Assembly: GCF_001701025.1 (NCBI RefSeq)
Contig: NZ_CP016793.1
Location: 2,046,001-2,110,000 of the forward strand
Length of the DNA stretch: 64,000 nucleotides
Reading direction: 5' to 3'
DNA from: Lentzea guizhouensis
GTDB lineage: Bacteria; Actinomycetota; Actinomycetes; Mycobacteriales; Pseudonocardiaceae
The notes under the pieces are model-generated. The model saw only the letters and a list, made by a program, of their open reading frames with translations. It had not been told where the DNA came from and ran no database searches. Every line of letters starts with the position of its first letter. Position 1 is the stretch's first letter. Both the position numbers and the translations under genes were made by a program. Shown here piece by piece: positions 9,063 to 18,938 of this stretch.

Positions 9063-10394
9063 TCAGGTCGTGGTGCTCACGACCGGGCCGCTCGACCCCG
9101 TCACCGGCGCCGCGCTGCTGGGAACCGCGCTGCTGGTAGCCGCGGTCGTCGTCTGCTGGGTCGTCGTCTGCTGGGTCGTCGTCTCCACCCGCGTGGTCGA
9201 GCCCGGCGTCTCGCTCGACGAGGAACCGACCGGCGGGTTCGACGGCTCCTGTGCGGGCGGGGTGGAGGACGACGAAGACGGTGGCGTGGAAGAAGAGGAC
9301 GACGGCGGGCACGACGGCGACGTGGAGGACGGCGGCGTCGAGGAAGAGGACGACGACGGCGGGGTCGACGACGAAGGCGGCGTGCACGGGTTCGAGGACG
9401 AAGGCGGCGTCGACGGTGAGGAGGAGGTCGACGACGGCGGGTTGGAGGTGCCGGGGTTGTCCGGGTTGCCGCCGGGGTTCGGGGTGCCGGGGTTGCCCGG
9501 GGTCGGGTTCAGGACGTTGTTGCCGTCGTCGGGGAGCAGCGGCAGCGCGTCGACGTTGTCGGAGTACTGCTTGGCCCACTTCAGGACCGTGCGGACGTAC
9601 TCGTTGGAGTTGTTGTAGCGGAAGATCGCGGCCGAGCGGGCGGACGGCTGGGTGAGGTCGCCGCCGCCTGCGCAGAGGTAGCGGCCGGCGCCCAGGGCGG
9701 CGTCGTAGATGTTGTTCGGGTTGATGACGCCGTCGTCGTTGCCGTCGGCGCTGTAGCCGGCCCAGGTGCTCGGGATGAACTGCATCGGGCCGACCGCGCG
9801 GTCCCAGGTGGTGTCGCCGTCGAGGCGGCCGCCGTCGGTGTCGCGGATGGCGGCCATGCCGGGGGCGCCGTTGAGGACCGGGCCGAGGATCTTGGGGGTG
9901 GCGTCGCCGAGGCCGGTCACGCGGCCGTTGTTGGCGTGGTTGGACTCGACCTTGCCGATGCCGGCGAGCAGGGCCCAGTCGAGCTTGCAGCCGGGGACCA
10001 GGGTGGCCATCTTGTCCTCGGCGCGCAGGTAGGCCTCCAGCACGACGCCGGGGATGCCGTAGTCGCCGGGGAAGTCCTCGATGATGCCGGGGTCGTTGTC
10101 CAGGTCGTCGATGTCGCCGTCTTCGAGGTCGAGCAGCAGCGCGGCGCTCAGCTCGTCGGACAACGGCAGGCGGCCGGTGGCGCCGAGCTCGGACGGGTCG
10201 CGGCGCAACGCTCCGAAGACGTCGGCCGGGCCCAGGGTGACGGCCATGTCGGAGTGCTTGGAGACGTTGACCCAGTCGACCAGCTTGGTGCCCACGATCA
10301 TCGCCGGCGCGAGCATGGCAGCCAGCGCGGCCACGGCGAAGCCCTTGTGACGGGCTGACAGAGCCGCGGGACCACGCAGTTTGGCCATTGCCAC
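9063..10394 (-). CDS. Membrane-anchored lytic transglycosylase with long Ser/Thr/Pro tail
   Basis: 443 residues. One membrane helix lies near residues 18-37, so the bulk is outside the cell. The catalytic region (about 125-285) has the MltB-type pattern: LLAGIGKVESNH carries the probable catalytic Glu, followed by TTWDRAVGPMQFIPSTW and a C-terminal YNNSNEYV. It would cleave peptidoglycan glycan strands to 1,6-anhydro products. The last 140 residues are almost only Ser, Thr, Pro and short Gln-Thr repeats, a flexible probably O-mannosylated wall-spanning tail; a protein mannosyltransferase gene lies at the other end of the window. A GAGAGGTGAG site five bases before the GTG supports this start. 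Confidence 0.85.
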   Translation of the reverse strand: MAMAKLRGPAALSARHKGFAVAALAAMLAPAMIVGTKLVDWVNVSKHSDMAVTLGPADVFGALRRDPSELGATGRLPLSDELSAALLLDLEDGDIDDLDNDPGIIEDFPGDYGIPGVVLEAYLRAEDKMATLVPGCKLDWALLAGIGKVESNHANNGRVTGLGDATPKILGPVLNGAPGMAAIRDTDGGRLDGDTTWDRAVGPMQFIPSTWAGYSADGNDDGVINPNNIYDAALGAGRYLCAGGGDLTQPSARSAAIFRYNNSNEYVRTVLKWAKQYSDNVDALPLLPDDGNNVLNPTPGNPGTPNPGGNPDNPGTSNPPSSTSSSPSTPPSSSNPCTPPSSSTPPSSSSSSTPPSSTSPSCPPSSSSSTPPSSSSSTPPAQEPSNPPVGSSSSETPGSTTRVETTTQQTTTQQTTTAATSSAVPSSAAPVTGSSGPVVSTTT

Positions 10395-10535
10395 GAATAC
10401 TCACCTCTCGTGCGTCATCGCGGCGCGCCGTTCCACAGTTACGGCGTGCGCCCCCTCGCTGCCCTGTTCCCAGCCTGCCTCACTCGCGGGTCCAGGTGTA
10501 CCCAAGACGGAGTGAAGCGCCTGTTCGGTTCCGTT

Positions 10536-10558
10536 GACTGTTAACTGGCTGAACAGTC
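10536..10558 (-). terminator. Hairpin at the end of the eno-ftsB-DUF501 operon
   Basis: Perfect 7-bp arms (GACTGTT / AACAGTC) with a 9-base loop, spanning the TAA stop of the DUF501 gene. Its position at the 3' end of the operon suggests termination, although no U tract follows. Confidence 0.4.
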
Positions 10559-11059
10559 ACCGGCCGGCCACAGGGCCTGCTCCCGCAAGAGTGCCAGCGC
10601 CTCGTCCCCGAAGGGATTGACCCCGGGGCCCTTCGCGAGGGCATGGGCGACGTGCACGTGGAGGCACTTGACCCTGCTCGGCATGCCGCCCGCGGTGACT
10701 TGCGTTCCCAGCGACTCGATGGCGTCCCGCTCGGCGAGGTACGACTCGTGCGCGCGCTGGTAGGCCGCCGCGAGCTCGGGGTCCTCCGCGAGCCGCTCGG
10801 TCTGCTCCTTCATCAGCCCGCTGCCCTCCAGCGTGCTGACCAGGGAGTTCAGCTTCGGGCAGGTCAGGTAGAACATCGTCGGGAACGGGGTCCCGTCCGG
10901 CAGCCGCGGGTTCGTCTGCACGACGTTCGGGTGCCCGGAAGGGCACCGCGACGCGATCGCACGGGTACCGCGCGGCGTCCGGCCGAGCTGCTGAGCGACC
11001 GTCTCCAGGTCAGCAGCGTCTACTTGTGCGTCACCGATTGCCAAAGTTCCTCGTACCAA
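10541..11059 (-). CDS. DUF501 family protein
   Basis: About 172 residues of the DUF501 family, found almost only in Actinobacteria between ftsB and ppx. Conserved segments present are SRCPSGHPNVVQTNPRL, PFPTMFYLTCPKLN, AGGMPSRVKCLHVHVAHALA and GVNPFGDEA, with Cys and His residues suggesting a metal or redox site. The function is unknown. The start is uncertain: no ATG or GTG exists in this region of the frame, and TTG codons at 11059 and 11044 both lie inside the end of ftsB, so translation is probably coupled to ftsB. Confidence 0.85.
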   Translation of the reverse strand: MVRGTLAIGDAQVDAADLETVAQQLGRTPRGTRAIASRCPSGHPNVVQTNPRLPDGTPFPTMFYLTCPKLNSLVSTLEGSGLMKEQTERLAEDPELAAAYQRAHESYLAERDAIESLGTQVTAGGMPSRVKCLHVHVAHALAKGPGVNPFGDEALALLREQALWPAGDCSAS

Positions 11060-11514
11060 GACTGGTTCGCCGACGGCTTGCCCGACGGACGCTCCGATTC
11101 AGTGTTGCGGTTCTCGTCACCCGGCAGCTGCACGATGTACGGCGTCTCGCCGGGCCGCACCCAGTGCAGCCGCTTGCGCGCCTCGATCTCGACGAACGCC
11201 GGGTCGTTCAGCTGCGACTTGCGGTGCTCCAGCGCGGCGACCTGCTCGCGGAGCTTGTCCGACTCCGCGTTCGCGTCGCGCAGCTCGTCGCGCTGGGACA
11301 GGTAGGTCCGCAGCGGGACCGCGATGCTCAACGCCAGTGCGCACAGCACCATCGCGAACATCGCGGCCCGCCGCGTCCCGGTCATCCCGAAGGCGCCGCC
11401 CGTGCCGTCGGAACGGCGGGCGGGCCCCTTCGGACGCGGTGGCTTGCGCGCGCGAGCGGGCCGCGCCTCCCGTTCGGCACGGGGGCGGCGAGGTCGACGC
11501 GCGCGCTCGGCCAT
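11020..11514 (-). CDS. ftsB: Septum formation initiator FtsB/DivIC
   Basis: 164-residue bitopic membrane protein of the divisome. A basic, Pro/Arg-rich cytoplasmic tail of about 45 residues precedes one membrane helix (AAMFAMVLCALALSIAVPL), then a coiled coil (RDELRDANAESDKLREQVA) and the conserved PAFVEIEARKRLHWVRPGET segment of the family. It bridges FtsL and FtsQ during septation. It begins three bases after the enolase stop and overlaps the DUF501 start, the usual actinobacterial eno-ftsB-DUF501 arrangement. Confidence 0.93.
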   Translation of the reverse strand: MAERARRPRRPRAEREARPARARKPPRPKGPARRSDGTGGAFGMTGTRRAAMFAMVLCALALSIAVPLRTYLSQRDELRDANAESDKLREQVAALEHRKSQLNDPAFVEIEARKRLHWVRPGETPYIVQLPGDENRNTESERPSGKPSANQSWYEELWQSVTHK

Positions 11515-11517
11515 GCG

Positions 11518-12882
<1,365 letters not shown>

Positions 12883-12958
12883 TCAGATCACAGCGGGCCA
12901 CCGGCGCCGGTCTGCTGAATCGTGCCAGAAGTTCGGCACGCCGCCCAGAACTCGATGA

Positions 12959-13606
12959 TCAGGTCTGCTCGACCAGTCCGGAGGCGGTCAGCGCGAGGTG
13001 CTGCTCCAGCACGGCGACCGCGGCGCCGGCGTCACGGGCCAGCGCGGCCTCCTCCAGCCGGCGGTGCTCGGCGACGTGGTCCCGACCGGCGTTGCGGCGG
13101 GCCGAGAAGCGACGGGCCAGCTCACTGGCGGTCCACATCCGGTCGAACGTCTCCAGCAGGGTGTCGTTGCCGCACCCCTCCAGCAGCGTGCGGTGGAACA
13201 GCCGGTGCGCCTCCGCCCACGCCTCGGTGTAGTGCTCACCGCCGTCGAACGGCGGGGTGCGCGCGAGCCGGTGGTGGGCGGCTCGGACCCGCGTCTCCCA
13301 GTCGAGGTCACCGCGCTCGACCGCCATCCGCAGCACGACGGGTTCGACCGCGAGCCGGGCCTCGGCGATGTCCTGCCAGCGCCGGTCGGTGAACTCGGGC
13401 ACGGCGAAACCGCGGTTCGGCAGCCGGTCGGCCAGGCCGTCGCCCACCAGCCGCACCAGCGCCTCGCGCACGACCGCCAGGCTCACCCCGTGCGCTTTGG
13501 CCAGGTCCTGGGGCTTGAGAGGGGCACCGGGCGCGTGGCCGCCGCGCATGATCGCGTCACGCAGGTCCGCGTGCACCTGCTCCGAGAGCATCACATCGGC
13601 GAGCAT
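12959..13606 (-). CDS. GntR-family regulator, FadR/FCD subgroup
   Basis: 215-residue DNA-binding protein. An N-terminal winged helix (QVHADLRDAIMRGGHAPG, QDLAKAHGVSLAVVREALVRL) precedes an all-helical FCD ligand domain with the metal-binding-type residues EARLAVEP, HRLFHRTLL and EHRRLEEA. FCD regulators respond to carboxylic acids and usually repress adjacent genes. The frame is open to 13651, but the ATG at 13606 leaves a typical N terminus and frees the palindrome at 13621-13632 as an operator. It is transcribed away from the PEBP-SRPBCC fusion gene, its most likely target. Confidence 0.82.
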   Translation of the reverse strand: MLADVMLSEQVHADLRDAIMRGGHAPGAPLKPQDLAKAHGVSLAVVREALVRLVGDGLADRLPNRGFAVPEFTDRRWQDIAEARLAVEPVVLRMAVERGDLDWETRVRAAHHRLARTPPFDGGEHYTEAWAEAHRLFHRTLLEGCGNDTLLETFDRMWTASELARRFSARRNAGRDHVAEHRRLEEAALARDAGAAVAVLEQHLALTASGLVEQT

Positions 13607-13620
13607 AGACGAACCGTCGG

Positions 13621-13632
13621 ATAATCGATTAT
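13621..13632. promoter_or_regulatory. Palindrome ATAATCGATTAT, candidate GntR operator
   Basis: A perfect 12-bp A/T-rich palindrome in an otherwise G/C-rich sequence, centred between the divergent gntR and PEBP-SRPBCC genes; a related half-site (GATCATCGATC) follows at about 13640. Position and symmetry fit autoregulation by the FCD-type GntR protein. Confidence 0.5.
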
Positions 13633-13672
13633 TGTTGCGATCATCGATCAACCACGGAAGAGGACCTCACCC

Positions 13673-14659
13673 ATGAACGACCCGTTCGCCCGCCTTCCCG
13701 AGGCGGCCACCTTCACCGTCACCAGCAGCTCGGTCACCGACGGCGCCGTGTGGGCACCCGAGCAGCTCGGCGGCAAGGACGTCTCGCCCCAGCTGTCCTG
13801 GACCGGCGCCCCGGACGGCACCAGGAGCTACGCCGTCACCGTCTACGACCCCGACGCCCCCACCGGGTCCGGTTTCTGGCACTGGGCGGTCGCCGACATC
13901 CCCGCCACCTGCACCGATCTGCCCGAAGGCGCCGGTGATGCCACCGGTTCCGGCCTGCCGCAGGGCGCGTTCCAGCTGCCCAACGACGCCCGGCTCGCGC
14001 AGTACGTCGGCGCCGCACCGCCCGCGGGCCACGGCCGGCACCGCTACTTCGTCGTCGTGCACGCCCTCGGCGTCGAGTCGATCGGGGTTCCCGCCGACGC
14101 GACGCCCGCGCTGCTCGGTTTCCTGATGAGCGCGCACGTCCTCGGCCGCGCCGTCCTGGTCGCCACGGCGGAGACACCGGGGCCGGAGCTGATCGAGGTC
14201 TCCCGGCTGGTGCCCGCTCCCGCCGACGCGGTCTTCGCCGTGCTGACCGACCCGTTCGGCCACGTGGAGATCGACGCGTCCGGGATGCTCATGGGCGCCG
14301 AGGGCGCCCCGGTCACGCAGGTGGGCGACCGGTTCGTGGTGCACATGGACCGCGAGGCGCTCGGTGACGTGCCGCTGGGCCGGTACGACGTCGACGTGGT
14401 GATCACGAAGCTCGTCCCCGGCGAGGAGATCGCGTGGACCGTCGAGGGCCGGGTCGGGCCGCACGCCCGCCACGTGTACGGCTACCGGCTGGCACCGGCC
14501 GCGAACGGCACGCTCGTCACCTCGTACTACGACTGGTCGCAGGTCAGCGACGAGTGGCGCGGACGCGTGACGTTCCCGGTGGTGTCGCAGGCAGCGCTCA
14601 AGGCGACGCTGGGGATCCTGGAGCGGGTGGTGCGCCGCCGGTCACCGGCAGGTGCTTGA
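13673..14659 (+). CDS. PEBP (YbhB/YbcL) domain fused to an SRPBCC domain
   Basis: 328 residues. Residues 1-167 are a complete phosphatidylethanolamine-binding-protein-like domain: [20 protein letters not shown], the ligand-site [14 protein letters not shown], and [10 protein letters not shown]. From about 170 the chain continues in frame into a START/polyketide-cyclase-like SRPBCC domain ([20 protein letters not shown]...[12 protein letters not shown], and a C-terminal TSYYDWSQV). Both domains bind hydrophobic ligands. I know of them only as separate proteins, so the fusion is unusual. The last 62 bases overlap the 3' end of the convergent P450 gene. An AGAGGAC ribosome site precedes the ATG. 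Regulation by the divergent GntR gene is likely. Confidence 0.8.
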   Translation: MNDPFARLPEAATFTVTSSSVTDGAVWAPEQLGGKDVSPQLSWTGAPDGTRSYAVTVYDPDAPTGSGFWHWAVADIPATCTDLPEGAGDATGSGLPQGAFQLPNDARLAQYVGAAPPAGHGRHRYFVVVHALGVESIGVPADATPALLGFLMSAHVLGRAVLVATAETPGPELIEVSRLVPAPADAVFAVLTDPFGHVEIDASGMLMGAEGAPVTQVGDRFVVHMDREALGDVPLGRYDVDVVITKLVPGEEIAWTVEGRVGPHARHVYGYRLAPAANGTLVTSYYDWSQVSDEWRGRVTFPVVSQAALKATLGILERVVRRRSPAGA

Positions 14660-15866
14660 CGCCGTTCTGGAAGTTCGACCGCAACCGGCTGACCTCGCCG
14701 GCGAGCTCCAGCCGGCCCGGCAGGTCGAGCACCGCCTCGAACACCGCGCGCAGCTGGGTCCTGGCCAGCTGCGCGCCGAGGCAGAAGTGCGGGCCGTGCC
14801 CGAAGCTCAGGTGGTCGGCCTCCCGACGGCCCACGTCGAACCGGTCGGGCTCGGTGAACACGCGCTCGTCCCGGTTCGCCGCCGAGAACCACACGACGAC
14901 CTTGTCCCCCGCCCCGATCTCCACGCCGGACAACGAGGTGTCCTGAATGGCCGTGCGGCGGAAGTGCATCACCGGCGTCCACCAGCGCAGCATCTCCTCG
15001 ACCGCGGTGCCGAGCAGCGACCGGTCGGCGCGCAGTCGTTCGTACTGGCCGGGGTGGTCGAGCAACGCGATCAGGCCGCCGGGGATGCCGTTGCGCAGGG
15101 TCTCGTTGCCCGCCACGGAGAACAACCAGAAGAGGTTCTCGAACTCCTCCAGCGACAGGTCCTCCTGCATGAGGTTGCTGATCACGTCGTCCGATGGATG
15201 CGCACGCTTGTACGCGCCCAACGCGTGCGCATAGGCGTAGAGGTCGGGCATGCCGTTGCGTGCGCGCGGGTCGCGGCCATCGTCCGGACGAAGTTCCACC
15301 GCCTGCAACGCCATGTCGGTCATGCCGGCGGTGGAGCTGGACGACAGCGCGTACTCGGCGTCCTGGAAACCGATCACGCGGTTGCTCCAGTCGTAGAGCA
15401 GCGCACGGTCCTGGCGGGGCACGCCGAAGACGTCGGCGAGCGTCAGCAACGGCAGGTCGGCGACGTCGGCGGCGAAGTCACCGGACGGTTCGGCGACGAT
15501 CCGGCGGGCGTTCGCGCGGATGCCCTCCTCCAGCCTCGCCACGGCCCGCGGGGTGAACGCCCTGGTCAGCATGCGCCGCAGCCGGGAGTGCTCAGGCGGG
15601 TCCTGGTTGAGCATCATGCGCTGGACGTACTTCAGGTCGTCCGGCTGAGGGTCGCGGATCTGGGTGGCGCCGCGGTGCGAGGAGAAGATGGCGGGCGACT
15701 TCAACACCGTTCGGACGTCGTCGTAGCGGAAGACCGCCCAGAACGATCCGGCGCCGGAGTCGTCGATGCGCACGACGTTCTTTTCGCGCAGCCGGGTGAG
15801 TGCGTCGTACGGGACACCCGAGGTATATGTGTCCGGGTCGACGATCAGCTCGGCATCGGTCCGCAT
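14598..15866 (-). CDS. Cytochrome P450
   Basis: 422-residue soluble bacterial P450. The I-helix oxygen-activation motif is AGNETLRN (about residue 252), the K-helix ExxR is EEMLRWW, and the haem loop [15 protein letters not shown] places the ligand Cys near residue 360. The segment [10 protein letters not shown] after the K helix resembles steroid/fatty-acid hydroxylating actinobacterial families such as CYP124/125/142, but the family number cannot be set without alignment. No ferredoxin or reductase gene is adjacent. Its ATG lies 16 bases from the GTG of the divergent alpha/beta hydrolase, implying a shared, very compact control region. Confidence 0.93.
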   Translation of the reverse strand: MRTDAELIVDPDTYTSGVPYDALTRLREKNVVRIDDSGAGSFWAVFRYDDVRTVLKSPAIFSSHRGATQIRDPQPDDLKYVQRMMLNQDPPEHSRLRRMLTRAFTPRAVARLEEGIRANARRIVAEPSGDFAADVADLPLLTLADVFGVPRQDRALLYDWSNRVIGFQDAEYALSSSSTAGMTDMALQAVELRPDDGRDPRARNGMPDLYAYAHALGAYKRAHPSDDVISNLMQEDLSLEEFENLFWLFSVAGNETLRNGIPGGLIALLDHPGQYERLRADRSLLGTAVEEMLRWWTPVMHFRRTAIQDTSLSGVEIGAGDKVVVWFSAANRDERVFTEPDRFDVGRREADHLSFGHGPHFCLGAQLARTQLRAVFEAVLDLPGRLELAGEVSRLRSNFQNGVKHLPVTGGAPPAPGSPASP

Positions 15867-15882
15867 AGAACGGGATTCTGAC

Positions 15883-16584
15883 GTGCTCCATGTCGAACGT
15901 GGCGGGAACGGACCGCTGCTGGTGCTGCTGCACGGCCTCGGCGCGACCGGCGAGGTCTGGGACCAGGTCGTCGGGAACTGGCACGGCAGCTGGCTGGTGC
16001 CGGATCTGCCCGGTCACGGCCGCAGCGGCCGGATCGAGCGGTACACGTTCGGCTCCATCGCGGCCGCCGTCGCGGAGGTGGTGCCGCGCGAGCCCGTCAC
16101 GGTCATCGGCCACTCGCTCGGCGGCGTGGTCGGCCTGGCGCTGGCGAGCGGCTGGTTCGGCGTCGAGGTGACGACCGCGGTCGGCGTCGGGATCAAGGTC
16201 CAGTGGACCGACGAGGAGCTGGCCAAGGCCGCCGCGCTCGCCGCCAAGCCCGCCAAGGTCTTCGAGACCGAGGCAGAGGCCGTCGACCGCGCCGCCAAGA
16301 TGGCCGGTGTGCCGCTCAGGCACGGAGTGTCCGAGGTGGACGGCGGCTGGGCACCCGTGCTGGACATGCGCGCGTTCGGCGTCGGCCGCCCGGACATGGC
16401 CGGACTGGTGATGGCCGCGCAGGCGCACGTGGTGCTGGCGGCGGGCGAGAACGACCCGATGAGCCCCCAGGAGCACCTGAAGGAGCTGGTGCCGGAGCCG
16501 GTGGTGTTCACCGGCGCCGGCCACAACGTGCACGTCGAGTCGCCCTCGTCCCTGTCCGGACTGCTCGCTCAGCTCGCGAGGTAG
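15883..16584 (+). CDS. Alpha/beta hydrolase
   Basis: 233-residue single-domain hydrolase. The oxyanion region is LLHGLGATGEVW, the nucleophile elbow is GHSLGGV (Ser), an acid residue lies in AGENDPMSP, and the catalytic His is in GAGHNVHVESP. The cap region between them is small and Ala/Lys-rich. It probably acts on an ester, lactone or similar small molecule. The reading frame is open further upstream into the P450 gene, but homology begins at VLHVERGGNGP, so the GTG at 15883 is used. The 3' end overlaps the convergent SDR gene by 16 bases. Confidence 0.83.
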   Translation: MLHVERGGNGPLLVLLHGLGATGEVWDQVVGNWHGSWLVPDLPGHGRSGRIERYTFGSIAAAVAEVVPREPVTVIGHSLGGVVGLALASGWFGVEVTTAVGVGIKVQWTDEELAKAAALAAKPAKVFETEAEAVDRAAKMAGVPLRHGVSEVDGGWAPVLDMRAFGVGRPDMAGLVMAAQAHVVLAAGENDPMSPQEHLKELVPEPVVFTGAGHNVHVESPSSLSGLLAQLAR

Positions 16585-17309
16585 CCGCCGTCGGCCGCGA
16601 GCACCGTGCCGGTCACGAAGCTGGAGCGGTCGGACGCGAGGAACAGCACGACGTCGGCGATCTCCTCCGGCTCGCCGACGCGGGCCAGCGGCAGCTGGTT
16701 GCTGAACTCCTCGAACACCTCACCGGCCTGCGTCACCGCGGCGTCGGTGCGGATCGGACCGGGCGCCACCGAGTTGACGCGCACGCCGTGTGCGCCGAAC
16801 TCGACGGCCCACGAGCGGGTCAGCGCGTCCATCGCGGCCTTGGACGCGCTGTACACGCTGGTGACCGGGTTGCCGACGTCCGCGCCGATGGACGAGATGT
16901 TGATGATCGCGCCCTTCTTCTTCGAGACCATCGCCGGAGCGAGGGCCGCGGTGAGGAAGTAGGTGCCGCGCACGTTGACGTCGAAGACCTGGTCGTAGGT
17001 CTCGACGGACTGCTCGGTGGTCGGCGCGAACGGGAAGATGCCCGCGTTGTTCACGAGCACGTCGACCTCGCCGACCTCCTGCGCGAGCTTGCGGACGTCG
17101 TCGAGGTTTCCGACGTCGGAGACGACGAAGTGGCCGGTGCCGCCGGCCTTCTCGACCAGCTCGACGGTCTCCTTGCCCAGCTCGGCGCGGCGACCGGTGA
17201 GGTAGACGGTGGCCCCCGCCTCCGCGAGCCTGACCGCGATCGCGCGGCCGATGCCGGAGGTGGCGCCGGTGACGAGTGCCTTCTTGCCTGCGAGTTCCTT
17301 GGTTGACAT
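16569..17309 (-). CDS. Short-chain dehydrogenase/reductase (classical SDR)
   Basis: 246-residue NAD(P)-dependent oxidoreductase with all classical SDR marks: cofactor motif TGATSGIGRA, DVGNLDD, NNAG, the catalytic Ser in INISSIGA, YSASK with catalytic Tyr and Lys, and the PGPIRTD loop. An Arg pair after the second strand (TGRRAEL) suggests NADPH preference. The substrate is unknown. The ATG at 17309 lies 50 bases from the end of the SARP-like regulator. Its grouping with a P450 and a hydrolase suggests a small oxidative pathway, but no further enzymes accompany them. Confidence 0.9.
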   Translation of the reverse strand: MSTKELAGKKALVTGATSGIGRAIAVRLAEAGATVYLTGRRAELGKETVELVEKAGGTGHFVVSDVGNLDDVRKLAQEVGEVDVLVNNAGIFPFAPTTEQSVETYDQVFDVNVRGTYFLTAALAPAMVSKKKGAIINISSIGADVGNPVTSVYSASKAAMDALTRSWAVEFGAHGVRVNSVAPGPIRTDAAVTQAGEVFEEFSNQLPLARVGEPEEIADVVLFLASDRSSFVTGTVLAADGGYLAS

Positions 17310-17359
17310 GTCTACGAACTTGGCCCCACCGGATGGTCGAGCCATAAATTCCGGGTGAA

Positions 17360-18898
17360 TCAGCTGGTCGGAACCAGTGTGCGCAGGCCGTAGAACATCT
17401 TCACGAACCGCGGCAGCCGGTACCGGCCGAGCGTCAGCGGCTCGATCAGGTGCACGTCGGCGAGAGACTCCAGCAGCACCTCCATGCACGCCAGATCCAT
17501 GCCGCTCAGCTCGGCCGCCTCGCAGATGTTGATCACGTCGTGCTCCTGGCGGGCGAAGTCGCGCAGCAGGCGGCGTTCCTCGTCGGTGAGCTGCCGCTCG
17601 GCCTTGACCAGCGGCGCCAGCACGGCCCGGCAGTCGGACGGGACGGCGTTGCCGAGCCTGGTCTCCCGTTCCATCTGCCTGACCAGCATCTCGACCGTCC
17701 ACTGCGGACGGGCGCTGAGCTTGCCGCCGAGCACCCTGATCGGGTTCGGCAGGTAGGAGACACCGGCCAGCACGAACGCGGCCTGCTCGGGTTCGGCGTC
17801 GATCCGCCTCGGGTCGAGGACCTTGCGGAACAGCTCGTGCGCCTCGGCCTCGGTGAGCCCGGCGATCTTGAACCAGGTCACGCCGGGAATCTCGTTCAGC
17901 CTGCGCAGGCTGGTCAGGATCATCGCGGAGCCCGGCGTGTGCAGATCGCTCAGGGACGCGGCGTCCGGCACGTCGTCGACGATGACCAGGAACCGCTTGC
18001 CGCGCGCCTTCTCCCGCCACAGCGCGGCCCGGTCGCCGGTCGGGTTCTCGACACCGACCGCGCGCAGCAGCTCCTGCACGACGTCGTTGCCGCGCACGAA
18101 GATCTGGCCGTCGTGGAACCGGTGCTTCGCGAGGTGGCCGATCCGGGTGGCGAGCGCGGTCTTGCCGCTGCCGTGCATGCCGGTGATGCCGACCGTGCCG
18201 GGCAGCACCTGCAACGCCCGCGCGATCTCCTGGGCGCGACCGGTGAAGTCGGGCAGGTCCGGTGGCAGCTGCTCGGGCCTGCGGGCGAGCAAAAGGTCGC
18301 CGTTGAGGATCTGCGCGTGCACCTTGCGCAGCTCGGGGCCGGGTTCTAGGCCCAGCTCGTCGTTCAGCAGAGCGCGCGCCTGGTGGTACTGGTCGAGCGC
18401 CTCCGCCTGCCGGCCGTCGCGGTAGAGGGCGTGCATCAGCAGCGCACGCGGGCGTTCCCGCAACGGGTTCGCGGTCACGTGCTTCTGCAGCTCCAGCACG
18501 TCGAGCTCGCGTTCCAGCCAGTCCTCGCGGGCCTTGAGCCGCTGCTGCGCGAGCCTGACCCGTTGCGCGTCGAAGTAGGTGCTGTTCAGGCCTTCGAGCG
18601 GCTCACCGCGGCAGTCGTCGACCAGTTCGGCGCGGACGGTGTAGCCGCCGTCCTTCGACTTCAGGTCCAGCTCCGGCAGGGCTTTGCGGATCTTGTACAT
18701 GTACGTCCGCAGTGCCATCACCGCGCTCGGCGTCGGGTCGTCCCAGACCATGCCGATCAACTGGTCGTTGCTCAACCGGATGCCGTTGTTCAGCAGCAAC
18801 GCCGCCAGCACCGCGCGTTGCTGGCGCGGGCCGAGGTCGATCTCGTCATCGTCGCGCCAGGCTCGGACTGGACCCATCAGTGAGAAGCGCAGGCTCAT
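17360..18898 (-). CDS. SARP/AfsR-type transcriptional regulator, short form
   Basis: 512 residues. An OmpR-like winged helix (RQQRAVLAALLLNNGIRLS, TYMYKIRKAL; about 1-95) is followed by the bacterial transcriptional activator helical domain (about 110-200, ending LGLEPGPELRKVHAQIL) and an NB-ARC/STAND ATPase with P-loop GMHGSGKT near residue 240 and Walker B FLVIVDDVPD. The protein ends after a winged-helix segment and lacks the long TPR tail of full AfsR. Such proteins activate secondary-metabolite or stress genes. Its closest co-oriented neighbour is the SDR gene. The ATG giving MSLRFSLMG was chosen over the GTG 12 bases upstream. Confidence 0.88.
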   Translation of the reverse strand: MSLRFSLMGPVRAWRDDDEIDLGPRQQRAVLAALLLNNGIRLSNDQLIGMVWDDPTPSAVMALRTYMYKIRKALPELDLKSKDGGYTVRAELVDDCRGEPLEGLNSTYFDAQRVRLAQQRLKAREDWLERELDVLELQKHVTANPLRERPRALLMHALYRDGRQAEALDQYHQARALLNDELGLEPGPELRKVHAQILNGDLLLARRPEQLPPDLPDFTGRAQEIARALQVLPGTVGITGMHGSGKTALATRIGHLAKHRFHDGQIFVRGNDVVQELLRAVGVENPTGDRAALWREKARGKRFLVIVDDVPDAASLSDLHTPGSAMILTSLRRLNEIPGVTWFKIAGLTEAEAHELFRKVLDPRRIDAEPEQAAFVLAGVSYLPNPIRVLGGKLSARPQWTVEMLVRQMERETRLGNAVPSDCRAVLAPLVKAERQLTDEERRLLRDFARQEHDVINICEAAELSGMDLACMEVLLESLADVHLIEPLTLGRYRLPRFVKMFYGLRTLVPTS

Positions 18899-18938
18899 GC
18901 AACGGCACAACGCCGCCGCGCATTCCCCGCTTCCCGCC

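Noticed and set aside
16569..18020. SDR read as a 483-residue protein
   Set aside because: The upstream portion is the antisense-frame shadow of the SARP gene on the same strand; the SDR fold starts at the ATG at 17309.
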